A stretch of DNA of 60,556 nt from Marinosulfonomonas sp. (GTDB lineage Bacteria; Pseudomonadota; Alphaproteobacteria; Rhodobacterales; Rhodobacteraceae): NCBI GenBank assembly GCA_015488685.1, contig WFNH01000086.1, positions 1-60,556 of the forward strand. The letters run 5' to 3'. Below, in pieces: positions 36,389 through 46,000 of this stretch. Below the pieces are notes generated by a model that saw only the letters and a program-made list of their open reading frames with translations, was not told the DNA's origin and made no database searches. Each line of letters begins with the position of its first letter. Positions within the stretch are counted from its first letter, which is position 1. The translations under genes and the position numbers were made by a program.

Positions 36389-37849
36389 ATGAACGTCAGT
36401 ATCCTCTCTGTTATCGTGCTTGGCCTCTCTGTTCTCGGGTTTTTCCTTGCACGGCGACGCGCCCTGTCCAAAGTCAATGGCAAAGCATATAAACTGCATT
36501 CCCGTCCGATCTATTATGGTCAGGTGGTATTTCTATTTACGGCGGTGCCTGCATTGCTTGTGTTGGCGCTTTGGCTTTTCATCCAGCCAATCGCAATTGA
36601 ACGTCAGGTCAGCGCCGAAATCCCCGCCAGTGCCATTCCCAAAGGATCTACACCGCAACTGGTGATGAGCGATGTGCGCCGCATTGCGGGCGGGATAGAT
36701 GCGATGTTGCATGCTGGCAATATCACCAAAGCCGAATTTAATGACATGAGTGTTGATACAACCAGCATACGTTCGCAACTGGCCAGTGTCGGGATTGCAC
36801 TAGGTGCCGATGTGACGCCGGCGGTTTTCGAGGCGGCCAAATCCTATCGCAATATGAAAAATGTCGGGCATACGGCAATGGCGGCAGTTGTGCTTGTCGT
36901 TGCCTTGGCCGGTCTGCTGCTATCGCTTGCCCGCATCACGCCCGCGCAACGGGCGCGCAACATTGCTGAACATTTCATCCTTGCGCTTTTGATCGGGGCC
37001 TCCTTGGTGGCAATTCTGACCACGCTGGGCATCGTGCTGTCTTTGTTGTTCGAAACGATCCATTTCTTTCGGATATATCCGGCGCGTGATTTTTTCCTTT
37101 CGCTAACCTGGAACCCGCAATTCCGTGGCGGCTCCGATCTGGGCATGATCCCGTTGCTTTGGGGGACGCTGTATATCTCGCTGGTGGCACTGGTTGTGGC
37201 GGTGCCTGTCGGGATGTTGATCGCTATCTATCTGGCTGAATACGCTGGTAAAAATCTGCGTAGTTTTGCCAAACCGGCGATCGAGGTTCTGGCCGGTATC
37301 CCGACGATCGTCTATGGTTTGTTCGCGTTGATCACTGTTGGGCCTTTCATACGGGACTGGATCGCGGTGCCGACGGGATTGGGAAATTCCTCATCATCCG
37401 TTCTAACGGCAGGGCTGGTCATGGGTATCATGCTGATCCCCTTCGTTAGCTCGCTGTCCGATGATATCATCAACGCAGTGCCGCAATCCTTGCGCGATGG
37501 TTCCTATGGTCTGGGGGCAACCCGCTCAGAGACAATCAAAAAGGTGATCCTGCCCGCAGCACTACCCGGTGTGGTCGGGGCAATCCTGTTGGCGGCCAGC
37601 CGCGCCATTGGCGAAACCATGATCGTCGTCATGGGGGCCGGTGCCGCCGCGCGGTTGGACCTGAACCCACTGGAAGCGATGACCACGGTTACCGTGAAAA
37701 TCGTCAGCCAACTGACGGGAGATACCGAATTTGCCAGCCCCGAAACGCTGGTGGCTTTCGCACTTGGGCTTACACTCTTCATCTTCACATTGGCGCTTAA
37801 TGTGCTGGCGCTCTACATCGTGCGTAAATATAGGGAACAATACGAATGA
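36389..37849 (+). CDS. pstC: Phosphate ABC transporter permease PstC
   Basis: A 486-residue permease, longer than the roughly 320-residue enteric PstC because of a roughly 190-residue N-terminal region with two membrane segments and a periplasmic-type domain (VSAEIPASAIPKGSTPQLV). The core has the permease blocks YLAEYAGKNLRSFAKPAIEV, LAGIPTIVYGLFAL and the coupling loop SLRDGSYGLGATRSETIKKV, followed by LPAALPGVVGAILLAASRAI. This long form is normal in alphaproteobacteria. It overlaps the pstA start by 4 bp (ATGA). Confidence 0.94.
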   Translation: MNVSILSVIVLGLSVLGFFLARRRALSKVNGKAYKLHSRPIYYGQVVFLFTAVPALLVLALWLFIQPIAIERQVSAEIPASAIPKGSTPQLVMSDVRRIAGGIDAMLHAGNITKAEFNDMSVDTTSIRSQLASVGIALGADVTPAVFEAAKSYRNMKNVGHTAMAAVVLVVALAGLLLSLARITPAQRARNIAEHFILALLIGASLVAILTTLGIVLSLLFETIHFFRIYPARDFFLSLTWNPQFRGGSDLGMIPLLWGTLYISLVALVVAVPVGMLIAIYLAEYAGKNLRSFAKPAIEVLAGIPTIVYGLFALITVGPFIRDWIAVPTGLGNSSSSVLTAGLVMGIMLIPFVSSLSDDIINAVPQSLRDGSYGLGATRSETIKKVILPAALPGVVGAILLAASRAIGETMIVVMGAGAAARLDLNPLEAMTTVTVKIVSQLTGDTEFASPETLVAFALGLTLFIFTLALNVLALYIVRKYREQYE

Positions 37850-39216
37850 CCGTTAACTCCCAATCTCCGACCTCCAGCTCGCAGGGGCAGGCAGGGCCGC
37901 GTAAATCCCGTTCACTTCTGGCCGTTGACGCGCACACAAAACGGCGCAATGCTTCCGAGGCACGATTTCAGTTTATGGGCAAACTGGCTGTCGGGATTGG
38001 CATTCTGGCGCTTGTCGGGCTTTTGGCCTCGATCCTTGCCAACGGGCTGTCCTCTTTTCGCCAGACCTATGTCACTGTAGATATCTTTCTTGATCCGGCC
38101 AAACTTGATAAAGACGGTAGCGGCGATTTGGCAAAAATCGCCAAAGTGACGACTTTTGGTTACAAGCCGTTGATCAAGCGGGCCATGGCGGCCGCAATTG
38201 CGGAACACGGAATTGATGACCAAGGTCTGAAAGCCAAGAAAATTGCGGCCCTGATTTCCCCTCAGGCACCGGCAACCCTGCGCAACTATGTGCTCGCCCA
38301 TCCAGACCAGATTGGCAAAACCGTGGCGTTCAACCTGCTCGCTTCGGGGCGGATTGACGGCTATTTCAAAGGGCGGGTTACGATGGATTCCGCCAAGCTG
38401 GATCGCAACATTTCCCCCGAACAACTGCGTCTGGCTGATGAAATGCACAGGGTCGGCCTGCTGGAAACCCGCTTCAACTGGGCCTTTTTCACAGCACCAG
38501 ATGCCTCTGACACCCGCCCCGAAGCCGCGGGTCTGGGCGTTGCGATCCTTGGCTCGGCCTATATGATGATTGTCGTGCTTTTGCTGGCCTTGCCGTTAGG
38601 CGTGGCCGCCTCGATCTATCTTGAGGAATTTTCGAAGCAGAATTTCCTGACCGATCTGATCGAGGTGAATATTTCCAACCTTGCGGCTGTGCCATCAATC
38701 GTGTTCGGTATTCTGGGTCTGGCGGTTTTCATTAATTTTGCCGGATTGCCTAAATCGGCGCCGATTGTCGGCGGGCTGGTGCTGACTTTGATGACATTGC
38801 CCACCATTATCATCGCCACCCGCGCAGCCCTAAAGGCCGTGCCACCCTCGATCCGCGAAGCCGCGCTCGGGGTGGGGGCCTCGAAAATGCAAACGGTGTT
38901 TCACCATGTTCTGCCACTGGCCATGCCCGGAATTCTGACAGGTGCCATCATCGGGCTGGCACAGGCACTTGGTGAAAGTGCGCCGTTGTTGCTGATCGGG
39001 ATGGTCGCCTTTGTGCGGGAATATCCTGCCGCGCCACCTGAAGGTTTTTTTGACCCTGCCGCAGCTTTGCCCGTGCAAATTTATAACTGGACCACACGCG
39101 GCGATCCGGCCTTTGTCGAACGCGCCTCGGGGGCCATCATCGTGCTGCTGGCATTTCTGCTGACCATGAATATTGTTGCAATCATCCTGCGCCGCCGTTT
39201 CGAGCGCCGCTGGTAG
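37846..39216 (+). CDS. pstA: Phosphate ABC transporter permease PstA
   Basis: A 456-residue permease with an N-terminal DUF3333-type region of about 200 residues ([20 protein letters not shown], then [18 protein letters not shown]) before the permease core. Core blocks are [40 protein letters not shown] and the coupling loop [20 protein letters not shown]. It shares a 4-base overlap with pstC and precedes pstB by 14 bp. Confidence 0.94.
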   Translation: MTVNSQSPTSSSQGQAGPRKSRSLLAVDAHTKRRNASEARFQFMGKLAVGIGILALVGLLASILANGLSSFRQTYVTVDIFLDPAKLDKDGSGDLAKIAKVTTFGYKPLIKRAMAAAIAEHGIDDQGLKAKKIAALISPQAPATLRNYVLAHPDQIGKTVAFNLLASGRIDGYFKGRVTMDSAKLDRNISPEQLRLADEMHRVGLLETRFNWAFFTAPDASDTRPEAAGLGVAILGSAYMMIVVLLLALPLGVAASIYLEEFSKQNFLTDLIEVNISNLAAVPSIVFGILGLAVFINFAGLPKSAPIVGGLVLTLMTLPTIIIATRAALKAVPPSIREAALGVGASKMQTVFHHVLPLAMPGILTGAIIGLAQALGESAPLLLIGMVAFVREYPAAPPEGFFDPAAALPVQIYNWTTRGDPAFVERASGAIIVLLAFLLTMNIVAIILRRRFERRW

Positions 39217-39230
39217 GAGAATACAAACCT

Positions 39231-39992
39231 ATGAATGACATCAAAGTATCCGCCCGCGACGTGCAGGTCTGGTATGCCGACAACCACGCGATCAAGGATG
39301 TTTCGGTCGAGATCGAAGACAAAACCGTAACCGCCTTTATCGGCCCCTCGGGCTGTGGCAAATCCACGTTCCTGCGCTGTATCAACCGGATGAACGACAC
39401 CATTGATATTTGTCGGGTCGAGGGTGACATCCTGCTGGATGGCGAGGATATTTACGATCCGCAAGTGGACCCCGTTCAATTGCGCGCCAAGGTGGGGATG
39501 GTGTTTCAAAAACCCAACCCGTTTCCCAAATCCATCTATGACAATGTGGCCTATGGCCCACGCATCCATGGTTTGGCGTCTGGTAGGTCTGAACTGGATG
39601 CAGTCGTTGAAAAATCCCTGCGTCGTGCAGCACTGTGGGACGAGGTCAAGGATAGGCTGAATGCCTCGGGCACCGGTCTGTCCGGCGGGCAGCAACAGCG
39701 CCTTTGCATTGCCCGCGCGGTGGCAACCGAACCCGAAGTGCTGCTTATGGACGAACCCGCCTCGGCGCTGGATCCCATCGCAACCGCCCAGATCGAAGAG
39801 CTGATTGACGAGCTGCGCGAGAAATTCGCGGTGGTGATTGTGACCCATTCCATGCAACAGGCCGCCCGCGTCAGCCAGAAAACCGCATTTTTCCACCTCG
39901 GGAACCTTGTGGAATACGGCGAAACCAGCCAGATTTTCACCAATCCGGTCGACCCCCGCACCGAAAGCTATATTACCGGCCGTATCGGCTAG
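39231..39992 (+). CDS. pstB: Phosphate ABC transporter ATPase
   Basis: A 253-residue ATPase with Walker [12 protein letters not shown], signature [16 protein letters not shown], Walker [13 protein letters not shown] and switch [14 protein letters not shown]. The block [10 protein letters not shown] and [19 protein letters not shown] are PstB-specific. It powers phosphate uptake with PstC and PstA and, with PhoU, tells PhoR about phosphate supply. It is followed by phoU after 13 bp. Confidence 0.96.
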   Translation: MNDIKVSARDVQVWYADNHAIKDVSVEIEDKTVTAFIGPSGCGKSTFLRCINRMNDTIDICRVEGDILLDGEDIYDPQVDPVQLRAKVGMVFQKPNPFPKSIYDNVAYGPRIHGLASGRSELDAVVEKSLRRAALWDEVKDRLNASGTGLSGGQQQRLCIARAVATEPEVLLMDEPASALDPIATAQIEELIDELREKFAVVIVTHSMQQAARVSQKTAFFHLGNLVEYGETSQIFTNPVDPRTESYITGRIG

Positions 39993-40005
39993 GAAAGGAC
40001 AGATT

Positions 40006-40719
40006 ATGCCAGACCAACACATCATGCGCGCCTTTGACCGCGATCTTGAGGCGATACAGGCCAAAATCATGAAAATGGGCGGGCTGGTCGAGGCCGCGAT
40101 CCACGAAAGCGCCAAGTCGCTGAACAAGCGTGACGACGAACTGGCCGCACGCGTGCGCGAGGCTGACAAGCTGATCGACGCGCTGGAGGAAGAGGTGAAC
40201 CACGACGCTGCACAGGTGTTGGCCCTGCGCCAACCGATTGCAGGTGATCTGCGCACGGTTCTGTCGGTGATGAAGATCAGCGGGAATTTGGAACGGGTCG
40301 GGGATTACGCCAAGAACCTTGCCAAACGCACCGCTGTTCTGGTGCAGATGCCGGCGATTGAAGGCGCGTCCGGTGCGATCAAACGCATGGCGCGCGAGGT
40401 CGAGCGGATGTTAAAGGACGTGCTGGACGCCTATGTGCATCAGGACGTGGCGCTGGCCGAAGACGTGCGGGCGCGCGATCACGAGGTCGACCAGATGTAT
40501 AACGCCCTGTTTCGCGAATTCCTGACCTTCATGATGGAGGATCCGCGCAACATCACCGCCTGTATGCACCTGCATTTCATCGCCAAGAATATCGAACGCA
40601 TGGGTGATCATGTGACCTCGATTGCCGAACAGGTGATTTATCTGGTCACCGGCGAATTGCCAAATGATGAACGCGCCAAGCTGGATTACATCGCTGAATC
40701 GCAAGAGGCGGAGGACTGA
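40006..40719 (+). CDS. phoU: Phosphate-signalling regulator PhoU
   Basis: A 237-residue all-helical protein with two PhoU repeats. ASIR-like blocks are VLALRQPIAGDLRTVLSVMK with ISGNLERVGDYAKNLAKR in the first half, and AC-MHLHFIAKNIERMGDHVT in the second; the paired E/D clusters bind metal. It links Pst transport to PhoR silencing. GGAAAGGAC precedes the ATG. The stop abuts the phoB start directly. Confidence 0.95.
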   Translation: MPDQHIMRAFDRDLEAIQAKIMKMGGLVEAAIHESAKSLNKRDDELAARVREADKLIDALEEEVNHDAAQVLALRQPIAGDLRTVLSVMKISGNLERVGDYAKNLAKRTAVLVQMPAIEGASGAIKRMAREVERMLKDVLDAYVHQDVALAEDVRARDHEVDQMYNALFREFLTFMMEDPRNITACMHLHFIAKNIERMGDHVTSIAEQVIYLVTGELPNDERAKLDYIAESQEAED

Positions 40720-41409
40720 ATGGTGGTGGACCTGCCAACAGTTCTGGTGATCGAGGACGAGCCTGCACAGCGCGAAATCCTTGTTTATAACCTGAAGGCC
40801 GAAGGGTTCGCCGTGCGCGAGGCTGCCGACGGGGACGAAGCCTTGTTGCAGGTGGCCGAGGCGCCGCCGGATGTCATCCTGCTGGACTGGATGTTACCCA
40901 ATGTGTCGGGCATCGAAATTTGTCGCCGCCTGAAAACCCGCTCCGAAACCCGCAATATTCCGATCATCATGCTGTCGGCCAGATCGGAAGAGGTCGATCT
41001 GGTGCGCGGGCTGGAAACGGGCGCGGATGATTACGTCAGCAAACCCTATTCCGTGGTCGAGCTGATGGCGCGGGTGCGCAACCAGTTGCGGCGCACGCGT
41101 GCGGCGTCGATGGGGGGCGAGTTGCGATACGAGGACATCGTACTGGATGGCGAAACCCATCGGGTGACGCGCGCGGGGCAGGGGATCAAACTGGGGCCAA
41201 CTGAATTTCGCCTGTTGGCCGCGCTGATGGAAAAACCGGGTCGCGTGCTGTCGCGCTCGCAATTGCTGGACCGGGTCTGGGGGCGCGATATTTACGTTGA
41301 TACTCGCACGGTGGACGTGCATGTGGGGCGCCTTCGCAAGGCGCTGTGCCAGCATGGCGGCGATGACCCTGTGCGCACGGTGCGCGGGGCGGGTTATGCC
41401 TTGGGCTGA
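40720..41409 (+). CDS. phoB: Phosphate-regulon response regulator
   Basis: A 229-residue OmpR/PhoB-type regulator. The receiver domain has the acidic pocket at IEDE (residues 11-14), the phosphorylated Asp56 in VILLDWMLP, and the conserved Lys in YVSKPYS. The C-terminal winged helix shows LGPTEFRLLAALMEKPGRVL, SRSQLLDRVWG and VDVHVGRLRKAL. It should bind the Pho box at 35148. Start and previous stop are adjacent (TGA ATG), so translation is coupled. Confidence 0.95.
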   Translation: MVVDLPTVLVIEDEPAQREILVYNLKAEGFAVREAADGDEALLQVAEAPPDVILLDWMLPNVSGIEICRRLKTRSETRNIPIIMLSARSEEVDLVRGLETGADDYVSKPYSVVELMARVRNQLRRTRAASMGGELRYEDIVLDGETHRVTRAGQGIKLGPTEFRLLAALMEKPGRVLSRSQLLDRVWGRDIYVDTRTVDVHVGRLRKALCQHGGDDPVRTVRGAGYALG

Positions 41410-41539
41410 TTTGGCTGTCTGACCATGCGGGACGAACGGCGCAGCGCGGTTGCCGCTGCGCCCATGCTGGCGATTGAAATCTGGTTCAGCGTGATGGATG
41501 TTTTTGCTAACATCTGGCCCTGGACATGATCCGAATTAT

Positions 41540-41929
41540 TTATTCCCCGAGTTCAAACCGCAGGGCAACACCATTCATGCAATACCGTAGTCCCGTCGGC
41601 TCTGGCCCGTCAGGAAACACATGCCCCAAATGCGCCTCGCAAGTTGCACAATGGACTTCGGTGCGGCGCATGAACAGTTTGCGGTCTTCGGATTCGCCCA
41701 CCGCCCCGTCTATCGGCGCATAAAAACTGGGCCAGCCGCTGCCGGAGTCATACTTTGTGGATTGGTCAAACAAGGGCGCACCACAGCAGACGCAATGAAA
41801 CACACCGGCCCCTTTTGGAAAATCCTCGTGGCTGCCCGCCCGTTCGGTTCCGTGCTTACGTGTCACCTTATAAGCAAGGTCGGACAGCTGTTCGCGCCAC
41901 TCTGCATCGGTTTTGCTGATTTTCGCCAT
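41540..41929 (-). CDS. msrB: Peptide-methionine (R)-S-oxide reductase
   Basis: A 129-residue enzyme that reduces the R form of methionine sulfoxide in proteins. The zinc cysteines are in [11 protein letters not shown] and [12 protein letters not shown], the conserved GSGWPSF loop follows, and the catalytic cysteine is in RYCMNGVAL. There is no signal peptide, so it acts in the cytoplasm. GGGGA lies before the start. It is divergent from the second OlsB-like gene. Confidence 0.96.
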   Translation of the reverse strand: MAKISKTDAEWREQLSDLAYKVTRKHGTERAGSHEDFPKGAGVFHCVCCGAPLFDQSTKYDSGSGWPSFYAPIDGAVGESEDRKLFMRRTEVHCATCEAHLGHVFPDGPEPTGLRYCMNGVALRFELGE

Positions 41930-42012
41930 GTTTTCCCCTGTTCTTTTACGACTTCCATGCCCATATTCAGGCAGACGTGATGAAAGGCAAGAGCCATCAC
42001 AAGGGGTTGAAC

Positions 42013-42735
42013 ATGGACATCCTGAATCGCGGTCGCTATCGCGCCAGCCGCGCTAAAACTCCGGACGAGGTCACGCAGGCCCAACGCCTGCGAGCGCTGG
42101 CATTCGCCGGGAATGCAGACGGGCTGGATGCGGACGGGTTTGACGGGCGTTACGACCATATTCTGGTGCGTGATCAGGACAGCGGGGCGCTTGTGGCCTG
42201 CTACCGATTGATGTTGCTGCCTGACGGGGCGGCGATTGATCAAAGCTATTCCGCACAATTCTATGATCTGTCCGCCCTAAAACCGTTCAAATCCCCGATG
42301 CTGGAACTGGGCCGGTTCTGCACCCATCCCGATCACCTTGACCCTGAAATTGTTCGCGTGGCATGGGGCGCGATGACGCGGATTGTGGATGGGCAGGGGG
42401 TGCGGATGTTGTTTGGCTGCTCTTCTTTCACCGGTACGGATGCAAGTGCCCACAGGGATGCCTTTGCCCTGCTGCGCGCCCGCCATCTGGCGCCGGACCC
42501 ATGGCACATTGGTATTAAATCTGCCGAAGTGGTGCCACTGCCTGACGGCCCCGTGCCAGCCGATGCTATCCGCCATATCCCGTCCTTGCTGCGCACCTAT
42601 CTGGCGATGGGGGGCTGGGTGTCGGACCATGCAGTGATTGACAGGCAAATGAACACCCTGCATGTATTCACCGGCGTTGAAATCAGCGCCATCCCCGAGG
42701 CCCGAAAACGCCTGTTGCGCGCGGTGGCCGGATAA
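42013..42735 (+). CDS. OlsB-like GNAT acyltransferase, second copy in the window
   Basis: A 240-residue protein of the same family as OlsB at 17784. It shares the blocks [20 protein letters not shown] (where OlsB has LRYEVFIEELGGDG), [32 protein letters not shown] and [20 protein letters not shown] with LHVFTGVEI. Key positions are altered, for example LGRFC against LGRSC. The acyl acceptor may therefore be ornithine or another amino acid or amine. AAGGGG lies 7 bases before the ATG at 42013. It precedes the Uup gene by 41 bp. Confidence 0.8.
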   Translation: MDILNRGRYRASRAKTPDEVTQAQRLRALAFAGNADGLDADGFDGRYDHILVRDQDSGALVACYRLMLLPDGAAIDQSYSAQFYDLSALKPFKSPMLELGRFCTHPDHLDPEIVRVAWGAMTRIVDGQGVRMLFGCSSFTGTDASAHRDAFALLRARHLAPDPWHIGIKSAEVVPLPDGPVPADAIRHIPSLLRTYLAMGGWVSDHAVIDRQMNTLHVFTGVEISAIPEARKRLLRAVAG

Positions 42736-42776
42736 CAGCCATTGACCTTTTTCGATCCACCGCATAGCCAACCCAC

Positions 42777-44585
42777 ATGGCAAGAGCACCTTTATTACAA
42801 CTGACAGATATATCGTTAACCTTTGGCGGGGATCCGGTGTTTTCCGGCCTGTCACTGGTCGTGCAACCCGGGGACCGTGTGGCGCTGGTCGGGCGCAATG
42901 GCTCGGGCAAATCCACCCTGATGAAGGTGATGGCCGGACTGGTCGAGGCCGACAGCGGCGCGGTGGTCACATCGCCGGGTGTCAAGGTTGGCTATATGGA
43001 GCAAGATCCTGATTTTACAGGGTTTGCCACACTTGGCGAATATGCCTCCAGCGGGTTGATGGAGGGTGAGGATTATCTGGTCGAACGGGTGGCCGAGGGG
43101 CTGAAGTTTGACCCTGCCGGTGCTGTTTCTACCGCATCGGGGGGCGAGCGCCGCCGCGCGGCTTTGGCCAAACTGCTGGCGGAAGCACCGGAACTGATGC
43201 TGCTGGACGAGCCAACGAACCATCTGGACATTCAGGCCATTGGCTGGCTTGAAGAATACCTGAAAACCACCCGCACCGCCTATGTTCTGATCTCGCATGA
43301 CCGCGCATTTTTGAATGCATTAACCCGCGCAACCCTTTGGATTGACAGGGGAATGGTGCGCCGCCAAGAAAAGGGTTTTGCCGAATTTGAAGCATGGCGC
43401 GACAAGATGTGGGAAGAAGAGGACGACGCCCGCCACAAGCTGAACCGCAAGATCAAGGCCGAGGCCCGTTGGGCCGTCGAGGGTATTTCGGCGCGACGCA
43501 AACGCAACCAGGGCCGCGTGCGTGCCTTGCAGGAATTGCGCGCAACGCGCTCGGCTCAGATCAAACGCCAGGGCACGGCGGAAATGGTGCTCGAGGCCGG
43601 ACAGAAATCCGGCAAAAAGGTGATCGAGGCGATTGATATATCCAAGGAATATGATGGAAAAACTATCGTTTCCAATTTTTCCCTAAAAATCCAGCGCGGT
43701 GATTGCATCGGCTTTGTCGGCCCCAACGGGGTGGGCAAAACCACGCTGCTGAACATGCTTATTGGCCGTCTGGAACCTGATAGCGGCACCGTGTCGCTGG
43801 GCACCAATCTGGACATCGCGCTGTTTGACCAGAACCGTGCGCAACTGGACCCTGATGTCAGCCTGTGGGAATCCATGACCGGCGATATGGACCTTCGCGT
43901 TTCGGGCAAGGCCGATCAGGTGATGGTGCGGGGCAATCCGCGCCATGTGGTCGGGTATCTAAAGGATTTCCTGTTTGACGAGGCCCAGATGCGCGCGCCC
44001 GTTCGCTCGCTTTCGGGCGGGGAAAAGGCGCGGTTGTTGCTGGCGAAAATCATGGCGCGGGAAAGCAATCTGCTGGTGCTGGATGAACCCACAAACGATC
44101 TGGACGTGGAAACGCTTGACCTGTTGCAAGAGCTGCTAACCGATTATAAAGGCACGGTTTTACTGGTCAGCCACGATCGCGATTTTCTGGACCGCGTAGT
44201 GCGCACCACCATTGCGATGGAAGGCGATGGCAAGGCCACGGTTTATGCCGGTGGCTGGTCCGATTACCAGTCGCAACGCGGCGCGATGGCTGGCGATGGC
44301 AAGCCGGACAAGAAGAAAAAACTGACCAAATCCAAACCGGCAGATAAACTCGCCGAAACCGGATTGTCCTTTGTCGAACAACACCGGCTGGAGGAATTGC
44401 CAGCGGTGATCGAACGGCTGGAGGCCGAGATCAACAAACTGGCCGAATTTCTGTCGGACCCGGATATGTTCACCAAGGAACCGGTGAAATTCCAGAAGGG
44501 CACAGATGCGCTGGTGGAACGTCAGGCGATGCTGGATGCAGCCGAGGAAGAATGGATGATGCTTGAGGAAAAGGCGTCGGGTTAA
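42777..44585 (+). CDS. uup: ABC-F ATPase Uup
   Basis: A 602-residue soluble protein with two ATPase domains, no membrane part. The first has VGRNGSGKST, the altered signature TASGGERRRAALA and LLDEPTNHLD; the second has GPNGVGKTT, LSGGEKARLLLAKI and LVLDEPTNDLD. Between them is the P-site tRNA-interaction linker (KIKAEARWAVEGISARRKRN). The lysine-rich segment KPDKKKKLTKSKPADK and a C-terminal coiled coil of about 80 residues are the Uup hallmark that binds DNA. ABC-F proteins act on ribosomes. Stop codons overlap with the convergent ArsR-type gene. Confidence 0.92.
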   Translation: MARAPLLQLTDISLTFGGDPVFSGLSLVVQPGDRVALVGRNGSGKSTLMKVMAGLVEADSGAVVTSPGVKVGYMEQDPDFTGFATLGEYASSGLMEGEDYLVERVAEGLKFDPAGAVSTASGGERRRAALAKLLAEAPELMLLDEPTNHLDIQAIGWLEEYLKTTRTAYVLISHDRAFLNALTRATLWIDRGMVRRQEKGFAEFEAWRDKMWEEEDDARHKLNRKIKAEARWAVEGISARRKRNQGRVRALQELRATRSAQIKRQGTAEMVLEAGQKSGKKVIEAIDISKEYDGKTIVSNFSLKIQRGDCIGFVGPNGVGKTTLLNMLIGRLEPDSGTVSLGTNLDIALFDQNRAQLDPDVSLWESMTGDMDLRVSGKADQVMVRGNPRHVVGYLKDFLFDEAQMRAPVRSLSGGEKARLLLAKIMARESNLLVLDEPTNDLDVETLDLLQELLTDYKGTVLLVSHDRDFLDRVVRTTIAMEGDGKATVYAGGWSDYQSQRGAMAGDGKPDKKKKLTKSKPADKLAETGLSFVEQHRLEELPAVIERLEAEINKLAEFLSDPDMFTKEPVKFQKGTDALVERQAMLDAAEEEWMMLEEKASG

Positions 44586-45259
44586 GACAGCCAATTCTGA
44601 AAGGCCCGCTGACCTTGCGGGGTGAACTGGACAACTCTGCTATCTGGCAATCGGCGGGCCCACCCGCGATCATAGATGGATTGCAGCAATGCCTTTCCCA
44701 ACCCGCCAGCCAGATGATGCCGCCGCATCGACCAATCCAGACAGGCGCGGCACAGGGGGCGACGGTTGCTTTGCAGCGGTTCCAGTGCCATTCCAAACTC
44801 TGAAAAAACTTCGCTGCCGGCATCGGTCAGGAGCAATTCGTTTTCATCTCCGTGAATCCAGCCCGCGTTTTGCGCGTGCTCATATAGCTGCACGCCCATT
44901 TCACCCGCCAGATGATCATAACAGACCCTTGCATGGCGCAACGCCGGATCACGCGGGCCGGGGCGGGTGCGCGGGCCAGTGTGGTTGGCGGAAACCCCCA
45001 TCAGAGCCTCAAGGGCCGCGCCCACATCAGCGCCGTTCAAGCGAAAATAATGGTGCCGCCCCTGAACCTCGCGTTTCAGCAACCCGCCATTGGTTAAACG
45101 CGCCAGATGGCTGCTGGCGGTTTGTTTGGTCACACCCGCCTCTTGTGCCAGTTCGGTAGCGGTTAGCGCATGGCCATCCATCAGCGCAACCAGCATGTTG
45201 GCGCGCGCCGGATCACCGATCAGGGCGGCGGTTTGGGCGATATCGGGGCCTTCTTTCAT
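44582..45259 (-). CDS. ArsR-family winged-helix regulator
   Basis: A 225-residue regulator. The N-terminal winged helix is at residues 5-85 (AALIGDPARANMLVALMDGH, TELAQEAGVTKQTASSHLAR, LLKREVQGRHHYFRL). The C-terminal domain is unusually long for ArsR and has CRACLDWSMRRHHLAG, which recalls zinc-finger-like pairs but is not a known metal site. It is divergent from the NIPSNAP-ABM operon with a 70-bp shared region, the expected target. The trigger is unknown. Confidence 0.85.
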   Translation of the reverse strand: MKEGPDIAQTAALIGDPARANMLVALMDGHALTATELAQEAGVTKQTASSHLARLTNGGLLKREVQGRHHYFRLNGADVGAALEALMGVSANHTGPRTRPGPRDPALRHARVCYDHLAGEMGVQLYEHAQNAGWIHGDENELLLTDAGSEVFSEFGMALEPLQSNRRPLCRACLDWSMRRHHLAGGLGKALLQSIYDRGWARRLPDSRVVQFTPQGQRAFQNWLS

Positions 45260-45329
45260 AGTTCGATCATAGACGAACCATTATTGTCATGCAAGATGAT
45301 AGGGATATTTGTATAGAAGGAGCCAAATC

Positions 45330-45659
45330 ATGATAACTTGTTTCATCCGCTACCAAATCGACCCGTCCAAAGGGGATGAATTCGCCCAATACGCCCGCAA
45401 CTGGGGGCAGGCCATTCCCGAGTGCGGGGCCGATCTGATCGGCTATTTCGGCCCGCACGAAGGATCGGCCACCACCGCATACGGGGTGTATTCATTGCCA
45501 ACGCTGGCCGATTACGAGGCCTATCGCGCCCGTCTGGCGGCGCATCCGATGGGGCGCGAGAATTATGCTTTTGCAAAGAAGGAACGCTTCATCCATCGTG
45601 AGGACAGGATATTTCTGAAATGTCTTTCCCTCCCTCATGCCGAAAGGAACACGGGATGA
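45330..45659 (+). CDS. NIPSNAP-family protein
   Basis: A 109-residue protein with the dimeric alpha-beta ferredoxin-like fold: IRYQIDPSKGDEFAQYARNW at the start, then LIGYFGPHEGSATTAYGVYS and LADYEAYRARLAAHPMGREN. The family has no agreed biochemical role. AGGAG lies 7 bases before the ATG. The last codons overlap the next start (ATGA), so it is co-translated with the monooxygenase-fold gene. Divergent from an ArsR-type regulator. Confidence 0.82.
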   Translation: MITCFIRYQIDPSKGDEFAQYARNWGQAIPECGADLIGYFGPHEGSATTAYGVYSLPTLADYEAYRARLAAHPMGRENYAFAKKERFIHREDRIFLKCLSLPHAERNTG

Positions 45660-46000
45660 TTGCTGTCATATTCGAAGTCACGCCGGCCGCTGGGCACCGC
45701 GCGCGCTATCTTGAAATTGCTGCGGCACTGAAAGCCGATCTTGAACAGATCGACGGCTTTATCTCGGTCGAACGGTTTGAAAGCCTGTCACGGCCGGGCA
45801 CGCTTTTGTCGCTTTCCTTTTGGCGGGATGAAGAGGCGGTCATGGCATGGCGCAATCTGGAAAGCCATCGTCGCGCGCAGGGGCAGGGGCGGGCAGGGGT
45901 GTTTGCCGAATACCGCCTGCGGGTGGCCAGTGTCTTGCGCGATTATGGCATGTCCGACCGCAAGCAGGCCCCGCAGGACAGCCGCTCAGCGCATTCTTAA
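45656..46000 (+). CDS. Antibiotic-biosynthesis-monooxygenase-fold protein
   Basis: A 114-residue ABM-domain protein: IAVIFEVTPAAGHRARYLEI, DGFISVERFESLSRPGTLLS and SFWRDEEAVMAWRNLESHRR. These are cofactor-free oxygenases, haem-degrading enzymes or simply small-molecule-binding proteins; the catalytic Asn/Trp/His set of IsdG is not present. It is the second gene of a two-gene unit under the presumed ArsR control. The end overlaps the 3' end of the SDR gene by 15 bp on the other strand. Confidence 0.82.
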   Translation: MIAVIFEVTPAAGHRARYLEIAAALKADLEQIDGFISVERFESLSRPGTLLSLSFWRDEEAVMAWRNLESHRRAQGQGRAGVFAEYRLRVASVLRDYGMSDRKQAPQDSRSAHS

